Assembly: GCA_902524215.1 (NCBI GenBank)
Contig: CABZCK010000006.1
Coordinates: 1 to 64,000, forward strand
From: an uncultured SAR116 cluster alpha proteobacterium
GTDB taxonomy: Bacteria; Pseudomonadota; Alphaproteobacteria; Puniceispirillales; Marisalimonadaceae
Length of the DNA: 64,000 nt
Reading direction: 5' to 3'
In this document: positions 29,705 through 40,566 of the stretch, in pieces
Position numbering within the stretch: the first letter of the stretch is position 1
Layout: every line of letters starts with the position of its first letter
Notes under the pieces: generated by a model
Databases searched by the model: none
What the model was told of the DNA's origin: nothing
Seen by the model: the letters and a program-made list of their open reading frames with translations, nothing else
Made by a program: the position numbers and the translations under genes

Positions 29705-30554
29705 TAAAAAGAAATTCAAGATAGCTTTTCAAGGTATGCCTGGAGCTTATTCTAATATGGCCTGTGAAGAATGTTTTCCAAATGCAAAAGCAATTCCCTG
29801 TATTTCATTTGAAAACATGTTAGAAATTACAAAAAGGAAAACTTCGGATTTAGCTATGGTACCTATTGAAAATTCAGTAGCAGGCCGTGTTGCAGATATC
29901 CACAATCTTATACCAGAAAGTGGACTTCATATAATTGGAGAGCATTATCAAAAAGTAAATCATCAACTTTTAGCCTTAAAAGGTGCAACTCTTAAAACAA
30001 TTAAAACAGTTAAAAGTCATTCACAAGGTCTTGCACAATGTAGAAGATTGATAAAACAACTTAATTTAGCACCTTTACAGCATATAGATACTGCAGGAGC
30101 TGCACATGAATTATCAAAAGGAGATGACATAACTGTAGCAGCAATAGCATCTAAAATGGCTGCAAAAATATATGGATTAAAAATTCTTAAAAAGAATATT
30201 GAAGATGAGATTAATAACACAACAAGATTTTTAATTATGTCTAACAAAAAAAGCATACCCAAATACGACAAAAGTAAAGTTTTTGTAACGACTATTGTAT
30301 TTCAGATGAAATCTGTTCCTGCTGCTCTATACAAAGTTTTAGGTGGGTTTGCTACGAATGGGATTAATCTAACAAAATTAGAAAGTTATATAAGTGGAAA
30401 AAATATGAAAGCGGCAAGATTTTATGTAGATGCTGAAGGTCACCCCCACGAAAAAGGTATGCAAAACGCGCTTGATGAAATGAAATTTTATACTCTAGAA
30501 GGAAGTATTAAAATACTAGGTTCATATTTAAGAAATATACCAACAAAAATTTAA
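29694..30554 (+). CDS. pheA: prephenate dehydratase
   Basis: ORF; FQGMPGAYSNMA, NNTTRFLIM, ACT-like KLESYISG. Confidence 0.93.
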   Translation: MLISKKKFKIAFQGMPGAYSNMACEECFPNAKAIPCISFENMLEITKRKTSDLAMVPIENSVAGRVADIHNLIPESGLHIIGEHYQKVNHQLLALKGATLKTIKTVKSHSQGLAQCRRLIKQLNLAPLQHIDTAGAAHELSKGDDITVAAIASKMAAKIYGLKILKKNIEDEINNTTRFLIMSNKKSIPKYDKSKVFVTTIVFQMKSVPAALYKVLGGFATNGINLTKLESYISGKNMKAARFYVDAEGHPHEKGMQNALDEMKFYTLEGSIKILGSYLRNIPTKI

Positions 30555-30595
30555 ATATCTTGAAAGTCAAACTAAACTAATACATATTATCTTTG

Positions 30596-30681
30596 GAGAG
30601 CTTCATGGACGTGACTCTTGCTAACCCGGTCAGATTCGAAAGAAAGCAGCCGTAACAATGATAGCGGGTCATGAAGCTTTC
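30596..30681 (+). ncRNA. ffs: small signal recognition particle RNA (4.5S type)
   Basis: GGTCAGATTCGAAAGAAAGCAGCC core closely matches the canonical SRP domain IV; terminal stem GAGAGCTTCATG / CATGAAGCTTTC; lies just upstream of dnaX. Confidence 0.93.
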
Positions 30682-30696
30682 TTTTAAGAAAATAAA

Positions 30697-32337
30697 ATGA
30701 ATTATAAAGTTCTTGCAAGAAAATATAGACCTCAAAATTTCCAAGAATTAATTGGTCAAGATATATTAGTTAACACCCTAAAAAATGCTTTAAATGACGG
30801 TAGATTAGCCCACGCTTTTTTATTAACCGGTATAAGAGGAATAGGAAAAACAACTACTGCTAGGATAATAGCCAAAGCTTTTAATTGTGAAGGTAATAAC
30901 AATAACAAACCAACGTTTAAGATTTGTAATAACTGCGGACCTTGTAAAGCTATTACAAAAGGAAATTCACTTGATGTGATTGAAATTGATGCAGCAAGTA
31001 AAACCGGTGTCGATAATATAAGAGAAATCATAGAATCTGTGATGTATTCTACAAACGAAATGCGCTTTAAAATTTATATCATAGATGAAGTGCATATGTT
31101 ATCTACTGCCGCTTTTAATGCATTATTAAAAACACTTGAAGAACCTCCAAATAATACCAAATTCATATTTGCAACAACTGAGACAAAAAAAATACCTGCT
31201 ACTATAATTTCTAGATGTCAAAGGTTTGATCTTAAAAGAATTGATCACAAAGTCCTAATAAATCATTTAAAATCTATTTGTGTTAAAGAAGACATTACTA
31301 TTGATGATGAATCACTCAAACAAATTAGTTCTTCCTCAGAAGGTTCAATGAGAGATGCATTATCTATTTTAGATCAAGTAGCAGCACTTTCAAATAATCA
31401 AATTCAAATTACAGAATTAAGACAATTATTAGGAATAAGAAGTAAATTAGATTTTATTAAACTTTATAAATTCTGTTTAGATGCCAAAGCATCAGAAGCT
31501 TTAAACTATTATTATCAATTAATTGAAGACTCAGCAAATCCTTCAGATATACTTTATAGTTTAATAAGCATATGTAGTGATGCATGTAAATTCATTGTTA
31601 ATAATAATCTTATAGATGAACATGTAGACGAATTCAGAAAAATATCAGAACATGGAATCACAAAACTTTTAAGGTCTTGGCAAGTTTTAATTAAAGGACT
31701 TGATGAGACAAAAAGTGGAACAAACCAAATAGATATTGTATCTATTATCATTGTAAAGTTAAGTTATACATCCTCAACTCCAATGCCAGAGGAATTAATT
31801 AAAAAACTTGATAAAAAAATTTTAAATAATAGCTCTAAGCAAACAAGTACTAAAACAGTTGAAAATAAAAATGTTGATCAAAAAATTACAACTGGTAAAA
31901 CTTTGGAAAGTAATGAAACATACCAACCTTTTAAGAATGAAGATAAAATAGATAGTAAAAATAAAACAAATATTGAAAATAAAATTTCTCTTAATGATTT
32001 TGAAGAGCTACTTACATTTTTAATTGAAAATAGAGAAGCATTATTACATGCACAATTAGTAAATAATGTAGTTATTGATAGTTTCGAACATGGAAAAATT
32101 TCAATGAAAATATCTGAAAATTGTACATTTGATGTTATAAAACATTTATCAAAATTTCTTCAGGATAAAACAGGTTTAAAATGGATTATTGAAGAATTGC
32201 AAACAACAAACAATAAAACCCACGAAGAAATTAAAGATATTAATTTTGAAAAAAAGAAAAAAGAAATTGAATCAGACCCTATAATAAATGAAGTTAAACA
32301 ACTTTTTCCAAATGCTGAAGTAAAAGATATAGAATAA
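30697..32337 (+). CDS. dnaX: DNA polymerase III subunit gamma/tau
   Basis: ORF; ARKYRPQNFQELIGQ, GIRGIGKTTTARI, CNNCGPC zinc motif. Confidence 0.97.
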   Translation: MNYKVLARKYRPQNFQELIGQDILVNTLKNALNDGRLAHAFLLTGIRGIGKTTTARIIAKAFNCEGNNNNKPTFKICNNCGPCKAITKGNSLDVIEIDAASKTGVDNIREIIESVMYSTNEMRFKIYIIDEVHMLSTAAFNALLKTLEEPPNNTKFIFATTETKKIPATIISRCQRFDLKRIDHKVLINHLKSICVKEDITIDDESLKQISSSSEGSMRDALSILDQVAALSNNQIQITELRQLLGIRSKLDFIKLYKFCLDAKASEALNYYYQLIEDSANPSDILYSLISICSDACKFIVNNNLIDEHVDEFRKISEHGITKLLRSWQVLIKGLDETKSGTNQIDIVSIIIVKLSYTSSTPMPEELIKKLDKKILNNSSKQTSTKTVENKNVDQKITTGKTLESNETYQPFKNEDKIDSKNKTNIENKISLNDFEELLTFLIENREALLHAQLVNNVVIDSFEHGKISMKISENCTFDVIKHLSKFLQDKTGLKWIIEELQTTNNKTHEEIKDINFEKKKKEIESDPIINEVKQLFPNAEVKDIE

Positions 32338-32344
32338 ATTTAAA

Positions 32345-32953
32345 ATGAATTATGAAAATGAAAATAATTTTCTTGAAACTTTAATAAAAAGAATTTCAAA
32401 ACTACCTGGATTAGGACCGCGTTCTGCAAGAAGAATTATATTTTATCTTTTAAAAAATAAAGAAATACATTTAAGACCGATTATTGAGAGTTTAATTCAA
32501 GTTGAAAAAAATATAAAAAAATGCAAAGTATGTGGAAATATCGACTTGAACGAGATTTGTTCGATTTGTTCAGATGAAAATAGAAATAAACTATTAATAT
32601 GTATTGTAGAAAATGTTCCTGATTTATGGGCAGTTGAAAGATCTGGTATATATAAAGGAATGTATCACGTTCTTGGTGGTGTTCTTTCAGCGATTGATGG
32701 AATTAATCCTGAGGAACTAAATATTCCTTTGTTAGAAACAAGAATTAAAGAATCTAGAGAAATTGAAATAATTATAGCTATTTCTGCTACACTGGATGGC
32801 CAAACAACAGCACATTATTTGTCTAAAGTAGTTAATAAATATGGAAATAAAATTACAAAATTAGCTCATGGTGTACCAGTTGGAGGAGAACTTGATTATT
32901 TAGATGATGGAACGATTATTCAAGCTCTTAAAGGTAGAACTCTCTTTGAGTAG
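32345..32953 (+). CDS. recR: recombination protein RecR
   Basis: ORF; KLPGLGPRSARRI, CxxC zinc finger, TLDGQTTAHYL, HGVPVGGELDYLDDGTI. Confidence 0.97.
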   Translation: MNYENENNFLETLIKRISKLPGLGPRSARRIIFYLLKNKEIHLRPIIESLIQVEKNIKKCKVCGNIDLNEICSICSDENRNKLLICIVENVPDLWAVERSGIYKGMYHVLGGVLSAIDGINPEELNIPLLETRIKESREIEIIIAISATLDGQTTAHYLSKVVNKYGNKITKLAHGVPVGGELDYLDDGTIIQALKGRTLFE

Positions 32954-32957
32954 TTGT

Positions 32958-34007
32958 TTAATTAATTATTTTTTTATTGTCACTTTTATCTTCAACGTCA
33001 ATTGAATTTATCTTGCTTCCACGTAAATAAACTTTTTTTTGTGAAATCTTTGCTAACTCTAAATCCTTTTGAGCTAATTCAAAATGTTTATCAAGTTTGT
33101 CAAATCTTTCATTTAAATTATTTAAATCATTTAAAAGCTTATTAACTTCAACCTGTATTTCACTTGCTAGTTTATTCATATTAGCATCTCTAATAATTGC
33201 ACGAACAGTATTCAAAATAAGCATTAAATTATCAGGTCCAGCTAAATAAACTTTTTTTAACCTACTTTCATCAACAATTTTTGGTAATTTTATATTAATT
33301 TCATGATAAATTGATTCACTTGGCAAAAACATTACTGCACTATCAGCAGTTTCTGAAAGATCGATATATTTTGTTGAAATATCATCAATATGTTTCAATA
33401 CAGAGATTCCAAATTTTTTTAAGAATTCTTTTTTTTCATTTTCATCTTTTGCAGCTACATATGACCTATAATGCTCAAGTGGAAACTTTGAATCGATGCA
33501 AATTGGACCCGGTGGATAAGGTAAATTAACCATACAATCTACTCTAAAACCATTTTTAAGAGTATGCTGAAACTTATAAGCATTCTGAGGCAAAGAATCT
33601 CTTATCAAGTTCTCAAGTTGAACTTCACCAAATGCTCCACGAAGTTGTTTATTTGATAAAATATTCTTTAAACTGTGAACTTGGGCACTTAACTCATTTA
33701 AGTTATTTTGAGCTTTATCTATTACAGCTAATCTTTCTCTTACATCAGACAACGATTTTTGTGTTTTTTCTGTTTGTTCATTTAAACTAGAACCAATATT
33801 TTTATTTATGTTATTTATTTTTTCTTCAACAGTTTTGGTTAATAAAATGATCGACCCTTGAATTTCACTTATATTTTTTTGAACATTAATTGAATCATTT
33901 ACTTGTGTCGAAGTGTTAATTTTATTTTTGAATAACATATAAATAACTAAAAAAAATAAAATTAGAATTATGAAAATTAGTAATAAATCAGAATAACCTT
34001 GATTCAT
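32958..34007 (-). CDS. rmuC: DNA recombination protein RmuC
   Basis: ORF; GAFGEVQLENLIRDSLP, CIDSKFPLEHYR, FLPSESIYHEI. Confidence 0.93.
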   Translation of the reverse strand: MNQGYSDLLLIFIILILFFLVIYMLFKNKINTSTQVNDSINVQKNISEIQGSIILLTKTVEEKINNINKNIGSSLNEQTEKTQKSLSDVRERLAVIDKAQNNLNELSAQVHSLKNILSNKQLRGAFGEVQLENLIRDSLPQNAYKFQHTLKNGFRVDCMVNLPYPPGPICIDSKFPLEHYRSYVAAKDENEKKEFLKKFGISVLKHIDDISTKYIDLSETADSAVMFLPSESIYHEINIKLPKIVDESRLKKVYLAGPDNLMLILNTVRAIIRDANMNKLASEIQVEVNKLLNDLNNLNERFDKLDKHFELAQKDLELAKISQKKVYLRGSKINSIDVEDKSDNKKIIN

Positions 34008-34069
34008 TTCTTGCCCTTTCCTGACAATTTACTTATAAAAATTTATTAATAAACTAACTTAGCACTAAT

Positions 34070-34600
34070 ATGGCCTTACGAAAAATAATAAAAATGCCAA
34101 ATAGCTTTTTAAGAAAAAAAGCTTCAGTTGTAGATAAATTAGATAATGATATTAGACATATTTTAGATGATATGCTTGAAACAATGTATAATGCTAATGG
34201 TATAGGGTTAGCAGCCACACAAATAGGAATTGACAAAAGATTAGTTGTAATGGATTGTGGATTAAAAATAAATGATGATAATTTCAAACCTAACCCCATC
34301 AAAATGATTAATCCAGAAATTACTTTTTTAAGTAAACATTTTAATGAAAGAGAAGAAGGATGCTTGTCAATTCCAGGTCATCACGCGATTGTCAAACGAC
34401 CAGATAAAGTTATAGTAAATTACAGAGATGAAAGTTTTAAACAAAAAGAATTAGAAGCTGATGATTTATTAGGAGTTTGTATTCAACATGAAATAGATCA
34501 TTTAAATGGAATATTATTTATAGATCATTTATCGAGGATTAAAAAAGAAATGATTTTAAAAAAAATTAAAAAAGAAAATCTCAACAAAAATAAAAGTTAA
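34070..34600 (+). CDS. def: peptide deformylase
   Basis: ORF; GIGLAATQIG, EGCLSIPG, QHEIDHLNG. Confidence 0.97.
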   Translation: MALRKIIKMPNSFLRKKASVVDKLDNDIRHILDDMLETMYNANGIGLAATQIGIDKRLVVMDCGLKINDDNFKPNPIKMINPEITFLSKHFNEREEGCLSIPGHHAIVKRPDKVIVNYRDESFKQKELEADDLLGVCIQHEIDHLNGILFIDHLSRIKKEMILKKIKKENLNKNKS

Positions 34601-35527
34601 ATGAATATTTTTTTCATGGGAACACCCGAATTTGCTGTTCCTACTTTAGATATATTAAATAAAAATTATAATATAATCGGCGTTTTTACTCAACCACCTC
34701 GTCCATCTGGAAGAGGTATGAAAAAACTAAAATCTTCAATTCAACAATATTCAGAAAAAAATAAATTAAATTTCTACACACCTAATAACCTTAAAAATGA
34801 TGAAACCTTAAAAATTTTAGTTGGCCTTAATCCAGATTTGATAGTTGTTGTTGCATATGGATTATTAATTCCAGAAGTCATTTTAAAAATACCATCATAT
34901 GGCTGCATAAACGGTCATGCTAGTTTGTTACCAAAATGGCGAGGAGCAGCTCCTATCCAAAGAGCAATAGAAGCAGGAGATATAAAAACTGGATGTACAT
35001 CAATGTTAATGGAAAAAGGGTTAGATACAGGACCAATGATTCATAAAAAAGAAATATTAATTAAAATGGAGGATGATGTAATTGATCTTTTTGAAAGTTT
35101 ATCATTACTTACCGCAGAATGCCTTGACGAAACAATCCAAAGAATATTTTCTGGAGATTCCAAACAAACACCTCAAAATAATTTAGAAGCTTCATACGCT
35201 CATAAATTGACTAAAGAAGAAGGACTAATTAACTGGAATAATAACTCGTTAGATATTTACAACAAAATGAGAGCATTTAAAATTTTTCCAGGGACTTTTT
35301 TTTACTACAAAAATGATAAAATTGATATAATCGATGGTTACCCTTTAAATAAAACACATAATCAAAATCCAGGAACAATTTTAACAACATCCGATAATAT
35401 ACAAATTGCTTGTAGAAAAGATACTGTTTTCCAAATAAATTCATTAAAAAAATCTGGGAAAAAAAGCATGTCCGCAAAAGAATTTTTAAATGGTCATAAT
35501 TTAAATGTTGGTGAAGTAATTGATTAG
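34601..35527 (+). CDS. fmt: methionyl-tRNA formyltransferase
   Basis: ORF; FMGTPEFAVPTL, NGHASLLPKWRGAAPIQRAI. Confidence 0.97.
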   Translation: MNIFFMGTPEFAVPTLDILNKNYNIIGVFTQPPRPSGRGMKKLKSSIQQYSEKNKLNFYTPNNLKNDETLKILVGLNPDLIVVVAYGLLIPEVILKIPSYGCINGHASLLPKWRGAAPIQRAIEAGDIKTGCTSMLMEKGLDTGPMIHKKEILIKMEDDVIDLFESLSLLTAECLDETIQRIFSGDSKQTPQNNLEASYAHKLTKEEGLINWNNNSLDIYNKMRAFKIFPGTFFYYKNDKIDIIDGYPLNKTHNQNPGTILTTSDNIQIACRKDTVFQINSLKKSGKKSMSAKEFLNGHNLNVGEVID

Positions 35528-36344
35528 TAATGAAGTTGAAAAAATTAGATTGGCATTATTAATAGAATATAATGGAAAGAATTTAGTTGGATGGCAAAAA
35601 CAAAATAATGGCAAATCTGTTCAAGGAGAAATAGAAAAAATTGCGAAAATTCTGTTCAAAATTGATTGCCCTATTCAAGGTGCTGGAAGAACCGATGCAG
35701 GCGTAAATGCATTAGGACAAGTTGCTCATATTGACATCCCAAAAGTGAATAGGTTTTCTAATAAAAGTAACGTATATATTATAACGGCATTTAACTCTTT
35801 ATTAATAAAGACTGAGATAAGAATAATTTCTATACAAAATGTATCTTTTGAATTTAATGCAAGATTTTCTGCTATTAAAAGGACTTATAAATATAAATTT
35901 TTACTAAGATCTGCTTTTCCTCTTAAGTTAAATGAAAACTTTTGGCATATTAGACAAAAATTAAATATAAATAATATGAAAAAAGCTTCAAAATTTTTAA
36001 TTGGAAAGCACGATTTTACTAGTTTTCGATCCCGATCTTGCCAAGCTTTAACTCCTACAAAAACTATCGATAGAATTGATTTTGATGTAGAAAGAAAAAA
36101 AAACATTTTAACTATTAAGATAGAAGCAAAAAGTTTCTTGCATAATCAGGTTAGAATTATTATAGGGTCACTCGTTAAAGTTGGTTTAGATATTTGGCAC
36201 CCAAATGAAATCGAAAAAATTCTTAAGCTTAAATCAAGGGATGAAGCTGGTGAAACCGCCCCAGCACACGGTTTATTTTTGACAAAAGTTGAATACCCAA
36301 AAAATCTGTTAGAACCAATTTGGCCAATGAACCTTAATATATAA
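35520..36344 (+). CDS. truA: tRNA pseudouridine(38-40) synthase TruA
   Basis: ORF with TTG start overlapping fmt; GAGRTDAGVNALGQVAH, FTSFRSRSCQA. Confidence 0.95.
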   Translation: MISNEVEKIRLALLIEYNGKNLVGWQKQNNGKSVQGEIEKIAKILFKIDCPIQGAGRTDAGVNALGQVAHIDIPKVNRFSNKSNVYIITAFNSLLIKTEIRIISIQNVSFEFNARFSAIKRTYKYKFLLRSAFPLKLNENFWHIRQKLNINNMKKASKFLIGKHDFTSFRSRSCQALTPTKTIDRIDFDVERKKNILTIKIEAKSFLHNQVRIIIGSLVKVGLDIWHPNEIEKILKLKSRDEAGETAPAHGLFLTKVEYPKNLLEPIWPMNLNI

Positions 36345-36933
36345 AAAGTTTTGATACTGACCTAGATATTAAGCCAATGCCTCCCTCAGTCAGAACAGAC
36401 AAAATAATTAATCCAGCGGCTCCCCAACCACTAAAACCAACTTCATCTTTTCCTAACCTCCATAAAGCAAATGTAACAAATATTATTAATGCAAAACCAA
36501 AAAATAAAAATATAGAAGCAGGTAAGAATAATCCGAAAAAAGTAAATAATAACATTATAAAAGCTTGAAAAGCTTGTATCCAATTGAAAGGAATTATGAA
36601 TTTAAAAAAAAGCTTATCTTTGTTTAAGTTTTTAAAAATATAATAAATCAATATTGCAAATAGTGAGATATCTATAACTGTTATTAATAATAGTTTTGGC
36701 AAAAGATTTGCCTTCATTGAAATATCAAATGATGCCTTGATGCCATATGAAGCTAAAACTGCTACTAATGCATTAATAAAAAAAACAATCCAACAGCTTT
36801 GCCAAAATTTTTCATTATCTAGCTCAAATAAATTATCTACATTACTTTTTCTTATGATAAAATTAAAAGAAGATTTAAAACCATTTTTTATATCAATAAA
36901 GGAAGGAGGCGGGCTTATCATATTACTTAGCAA
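36334..36933 (-). CDS. YIP1-family-like membrane protein
   Basis: ORF; 199 aa with about five hydrophobic segments. Confidence 0.6.
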   Translation of the reverse strand: MLSNMISPPPSFIDIKNGFKSSFNFIIRKSNVDNLFELDNEKFWQSCWIVFFINALVAVLASYGIKASFDISMKANLLPKLLLITVIDISLFAILIYYIFKNLNKDKLFFKFIIPFNWIQAFQAFIMLLFTFFGLFLPASIFLFFGFALIIFVTFALWRLGKDEVGFSGWGAAGLIILSVLTEGGIGLISRSVSKLFIY

Positions 36934-38077
36934 AATATATTTCTAAAAAGTTTTTATAAATTTTCTTTAAGTTATTTATATCATCTACAGAAACTTTTTC
37001 ATCAATTTTGTGCATAAGCTTTCCAACTAAACCAAATTCTACAACAGGACAAATATCTCTAATAAATCGTGCATCTGAAGTTCCTCCGTTAGTAGATAAA
37101 TTTGGAACAAGACCTGTTATAGATTTTATTGATCTTTTTAATGATTCTACTAAATGGCCAGGATTTGTATAAAAAGGTTCAGCATTACAAAAATAATCAA
37201 ATGAATAATTTGAAATATTAAGAGACTCAAATTTTTCAGTAAGCATTTTAGTTAAACTTTTAGAACTATGAAGATTATTAAATCTAATATTAAACTTAAC
37301 GTTCACTTTTGCAGGAATAATATTATATGAGGGATTTCCAACATCTATAGTTGTAATCATAATAGTAGATGGTTCAAAATTTTCATTTCCTTTGTCTAAC
37401 TCTACTTCAGAAAGTGGCTTAATTAATTTTAACATTGAGTTTATTGGATTTTCAGCTAGATGGGGATAACCAACGTGACCTTGTATACCATAAACAATTA
37501 AATTTCCTGAATAACTACCTCTTCTTCCAATCTTAATCATGTCACCTAACTTATCAGGGTTAGTAGGCTCACCTACAATACAATCATCTATGTTTTCTTC
37601 ATTACTTTTTAACCATTCAACGACTTTTTTAGTCCCATTTATTGCTTTACCTTCTTCATCCGAAGTTATAATAAAGGAGATGCTACCTAGACTTTCAAAT
37701 TCATTATTTTCTTCTAAGAACTCTATTGCTGATGAAATAAAAGTTGCAATAGATGATTTCATATCTACTGCACCTCTTCCACAAAGTTGATTGTTTATTA
37801 TTTCGCCCGAAAATGGTCCAAAAGACCAATCCTCGGAACTTCCTTCAGGTACCACATCAACATGCCCTGCAAAACATAGATTTGGAGAGTTTTTTCCAAA
37901 TCTTGCGTACAAATTTACAACTTCATCTACTCCCTCACCAAAAGTTAAGATTTTACAATCAAAACCATGATTTTCTAAAACTGACTTAATAAGATTTATA
38001 GCCTCTTGTCCATGAGGGGTTATACTTTTAATTTTTATTAAATCTGATGCCAGATTGACAGGATCTAAACTCATCAA
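36923..38077 (-). CDS. dapE: succinyl-diaminopimelate desuccinylase
   Basis: ORF; FAGHVDVVPEG, GRGAVDMKSS, TSDEEG. Confidence 0.95.
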   Translation of the reverse strand: MMSLDPVNLASDLIKIKSITPHGQEAINLIKSVLENHGFDCKILTFGEGVDEVVNLYARFGKNSPNLCFAGHVDVVPEGSSEDWSFGPFSGEIINNQLCGRGAVDMKSSIATFISSAIEFLEENNEFESLGSISFIITSDEEGKAINGTKKVVEWLKSNEENIDDCIVGEPTNPDKLGDMIKIGRRGSYSGNLIVYGIQGHVGYPHLAENPINSMLKLIKPLSEVELDKGNENFEPSTIMITTIDVGNPSYNIIPAKVNVKFNIRFNNLHSSKSLTKMLTEKFESLNISNYSFDYFCNAEPFYTNPGHLVESLKRSIKSITGLVPNLSTNGGTSDARFIRDICPVVEFGLVGKLMHKIDEKVSVDDINNLKKIYKNFLEIYFAK

Positions 38078-38078
38078 A

Positions 38079-38939
38079 TTAATCTCTTAACAAATCATTA
38101 ACTGAGGTTTTTGATCGTGTTTTAGCATCAACTCTTTTTACTATCACTGCACAATATAAATTTGGTGAATTAGACATTTCACTTTTATTACTTCCAGCCA
38201 TAGAGCCTGGAACTACTACTGAATATGATGGGACTCTTCCCATATAAATTTCGCCAGTTGATCTATCAACAACTTTTGTAGAAGCACCTATATAAACTCC
38301 CATAGACAATACAGAGCCTTCTTCTATAATAACGCCTTCTGCAACTTCAGAACGTGCACCAATAAAACAATTGTCCTCTATAATTACTGGATCGGCTTGT
38401 AAAGGTTCTAGAACACCACCGATACCTGCGCCTCCAGACAAATGAACATTTTTACCAATTTGTGCACAAGATCCAACGGTTGCCCAGGTATCTATCATTG
38501 CACCCTCATCAACAAAAGCGCCCAAATTGACAAAAGATGGCATTAAAACAACATTTTTATTAATAAAAGCTGAATGTCTTACTATTGAGCCTGGAACTGC
38601 TCTAAATCCTGCTTTTTTAAAATCATCAGATGACCAGTTTGAAAATTTTGATTTAACCTTATCCCACCAAACAGAAGGACCACAATCCCAACTTTCAGGC
38701 CCACCTTGAATTATTCCCATATCATTTAATCTAAATGAAAGTAATACAGCTTTTTTAGACCACTGATTTACATGCCAATTACTTGAACCAAGAGGTTCAG
38801 CAACTCTAAGCTTTCCTGAATCAAGTAAATTTAACGTTTCATTAACAGCGTCTCTTATCTCTCCATTTGTATTTATACTAACTTCTGAAATATTATCAAA
38901 AGCCTTATCTATAACATTTTTTAAATCATCTTGATCCAT
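38079..38939 (-). CDS. dapD: tetrahydrodipicolinate N-succinyltransferase
   Basis: ORF; hexapeptide repeats, [47 protein letters not shown]. Confidence 0.97.
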   Translation of the reverse strand: MDQDDLKNVIDKAFDNISEVSINTNGEIRDAVNETLNLLDSGKLRVAEPLGSSNWHVNQWSKKAVLLSFRLNDMGIIQGGPESWDCGPSVWWDKVKSKFSNWSSDDFKKAGFRAVPGSIVRHSAFINKNVVLMPSFVNLGAFVDEGAMIDTWATVGSCAQIGKNVHLSGGAGIGGVLEPLQADPVIIEDNCFIGARSEVAEGVIIEEGSVLSMGVYIGASTKVVDRSTGEIYMGRVPSYSVVVPGSMAGSNKSEMSNSPNLYCAVIVKRVDAKTRSKTSVNDLLRD

Positions 38940-38940
38940 A

Positions 38941-39615
38941 TTATCCTCTCATTTTTATTGTATCTAAAAACTCACTCAAGTTATTAAAACTATAATCGAT
39001 AAAACTAAAGTTTTTTTTGAAATCTTTTTCATTTATTGAATTTTTCATCCACACAGTCGTAATCCCTAGTTCTTTAGCTGGTATCAAATTTTTAACTGTG
39101 TCTTCAAAAAAAATTGTTTTATCTAAATTTTCTTTAGTAAGATTTAAGCATTCTAGTAACTTTTTATATGATCTTTTGTCTGGCTTAGGAATATAGCCTA
39201 AATCTTTAATATCAATAATTTGATCAAAATCATCTTCTAATTCTAATATTTTTAAAATTTTTTTAGCATGTTTCGACGTAGCATTGGTAAAAATTATCTT
39301 TTTACCTTCTAATATTCTTATCTTTGATATTAATTGATCATTTTTTTTTAATTCCGGATGCTCAACATCATGAACATAATCAAGAAATTCTTCTGGTTCT
39401 AATTTTTTTTCGACAATTAAACCCCTTAAAGTTAAGCCATATTTCAAATAATATTCTTTTTGAATTTTTTTAGCCTGATCAATATCTAAAGAATATTTGG
39501 ACATTATAAAATCAGTTATTCTATTAGAAATTTTTTTAAATAGACCTAAATTAATATCATATAAGGTGTTATCTAAATCAAAGATCCAATTTTGAAAACT
39601 ATTTTGATAAATCAT
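38941..39615 (-). CDS. HAD-family pyrimidine 5'-nucleotidase
   Basis: [34 protein letters not shown]. Confidence 0.88.
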   Translation of the reverse strand: MIYQNSFQNWIFDLDNTLYDINLGLFKKISNRITDFIMSKYSLDIDQAKKIQKEYYLKYGLTLRGLIVEKKLEPEEFLDYVHDVEHPELKKNDQLISKIRILEGKKIIFTNATSKHAKKILKILELEDDFDQIIDIKDLGYIPKPDKRSYKKLLECLNLTKENLDKTIFFEDTVKNLIPAKELGITTVWMKNSINEKDFKKNFSFIDYSFNNLSEFLDTIKMRG

Positions 39616-39637
39616 TTATGTTCAACCATTGATTAAA

Positions 39638-40522
39638 CTAATCTTTAATTAAAGTTCCAACACCTTCTTCGGTGAATAGTTCAACCAAAAGAGAATGTTT
39701 TTTTCTACCATCCATTATAACTGCTGCTTCAGCGCCGTCCTGAACTGTTTTAATACAGGTATTAATTTTAGGTATCATTCCTCCATGAACAACATTTTCT
39801 TTAATCAATTCCTTACATTTATTTACAGATAACTCTGTGATAATCTTACCTTTACTATCTATTACACCTTCTACATCTGTTAACATCATCATTCGTGTGG
39901 CTTTCATTGCCGAGGCAATTGCACCTGCTGCTGTATCCGCATTAATATTATATGAAAGACCATTTTCTCCAATGCCAACCGGTGCAATGACTGGAATCAT
40001 TTTTTGATTTAACAAAGCTTGAATTACATCTGTGTTAATTTTATTTGGTTCTCCAACAAAACCTAAATCAACAACATTCTCAAGATTGGAATCAGAGTTT
40101 TTATCTATTACTGACAATCTCTTTGCAGAAATTAAATTACCATCTTTACCAGATATCCCAACTGCATTTGCCCCCTCATTTGATATTGCTGAGACAATAC
40201 TTTTATTAATGATGCCACATAAAACCATTTCAACAACATCAATAGTTGCTGCATCAGTAACTCTTAAACCATCTATAAAATTACTTTCAATTTTTAATTT
40301 CTTAAGCATTTCTCCAATTTGAGGGCCACCACCATGGACTACTATTGGAAGAATTCCTACCTGTTGTAATAGGGAAATATCTTGAGCAAAAGTCTTTACA
40401 TATTCTTTTTGCCCCATAGCATGCCCACCAAATTTTATAACTATAACTTTGTTTGAATACCTTCTCATAAAAGGAAGTGTTTCCATTAGGATTTCAGCTT
40501 TATCGTTCAAATTATATTGCAT
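39638..40522 (-). CDS. argB: acetylglutamate kinase
   Basis: ORF; VIKFGGHAMG, VHGGGPQIGEML, NINADTAAGAIA. Confidence 0.97.
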   Translation of the reverse strand: MQYNLNDKAEILMETLPFMRRYSNKVIVIKFGGHAMGQKEYVKTFAQDISLLQQVGILPIVVHGGGPQIGEMLKKLKIESNFIDGLRVTDAATIDVVEMVLCGIINKSIVSAISNEGANAVGISGKDGNLISAKRLSVIDKNSDSNLENVVDLGFVGEPNKINTDVIQALLNQKMIPVIAPVGIGENGLSYNINADTAAGAIASAMKATRMMMLTDVEGVIDSKGKIITELSVNKCKELIKENVVHGGMIPKINTCIKTVQDGAEAAVIMDGRKKHSLLVELFTEEGVGTLIKD

Positions 40523-40566
40523 ATCATTAATATTATCAGTTGTTTTATCCTACATTATAAATAAAT

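Noticed and set aside
36334-36933. Possible novel membrane system with dapE
   Set aside because: A single YIP1-like membrane protein overlapping dapE by a few bases; ordinary gene packing explains it.
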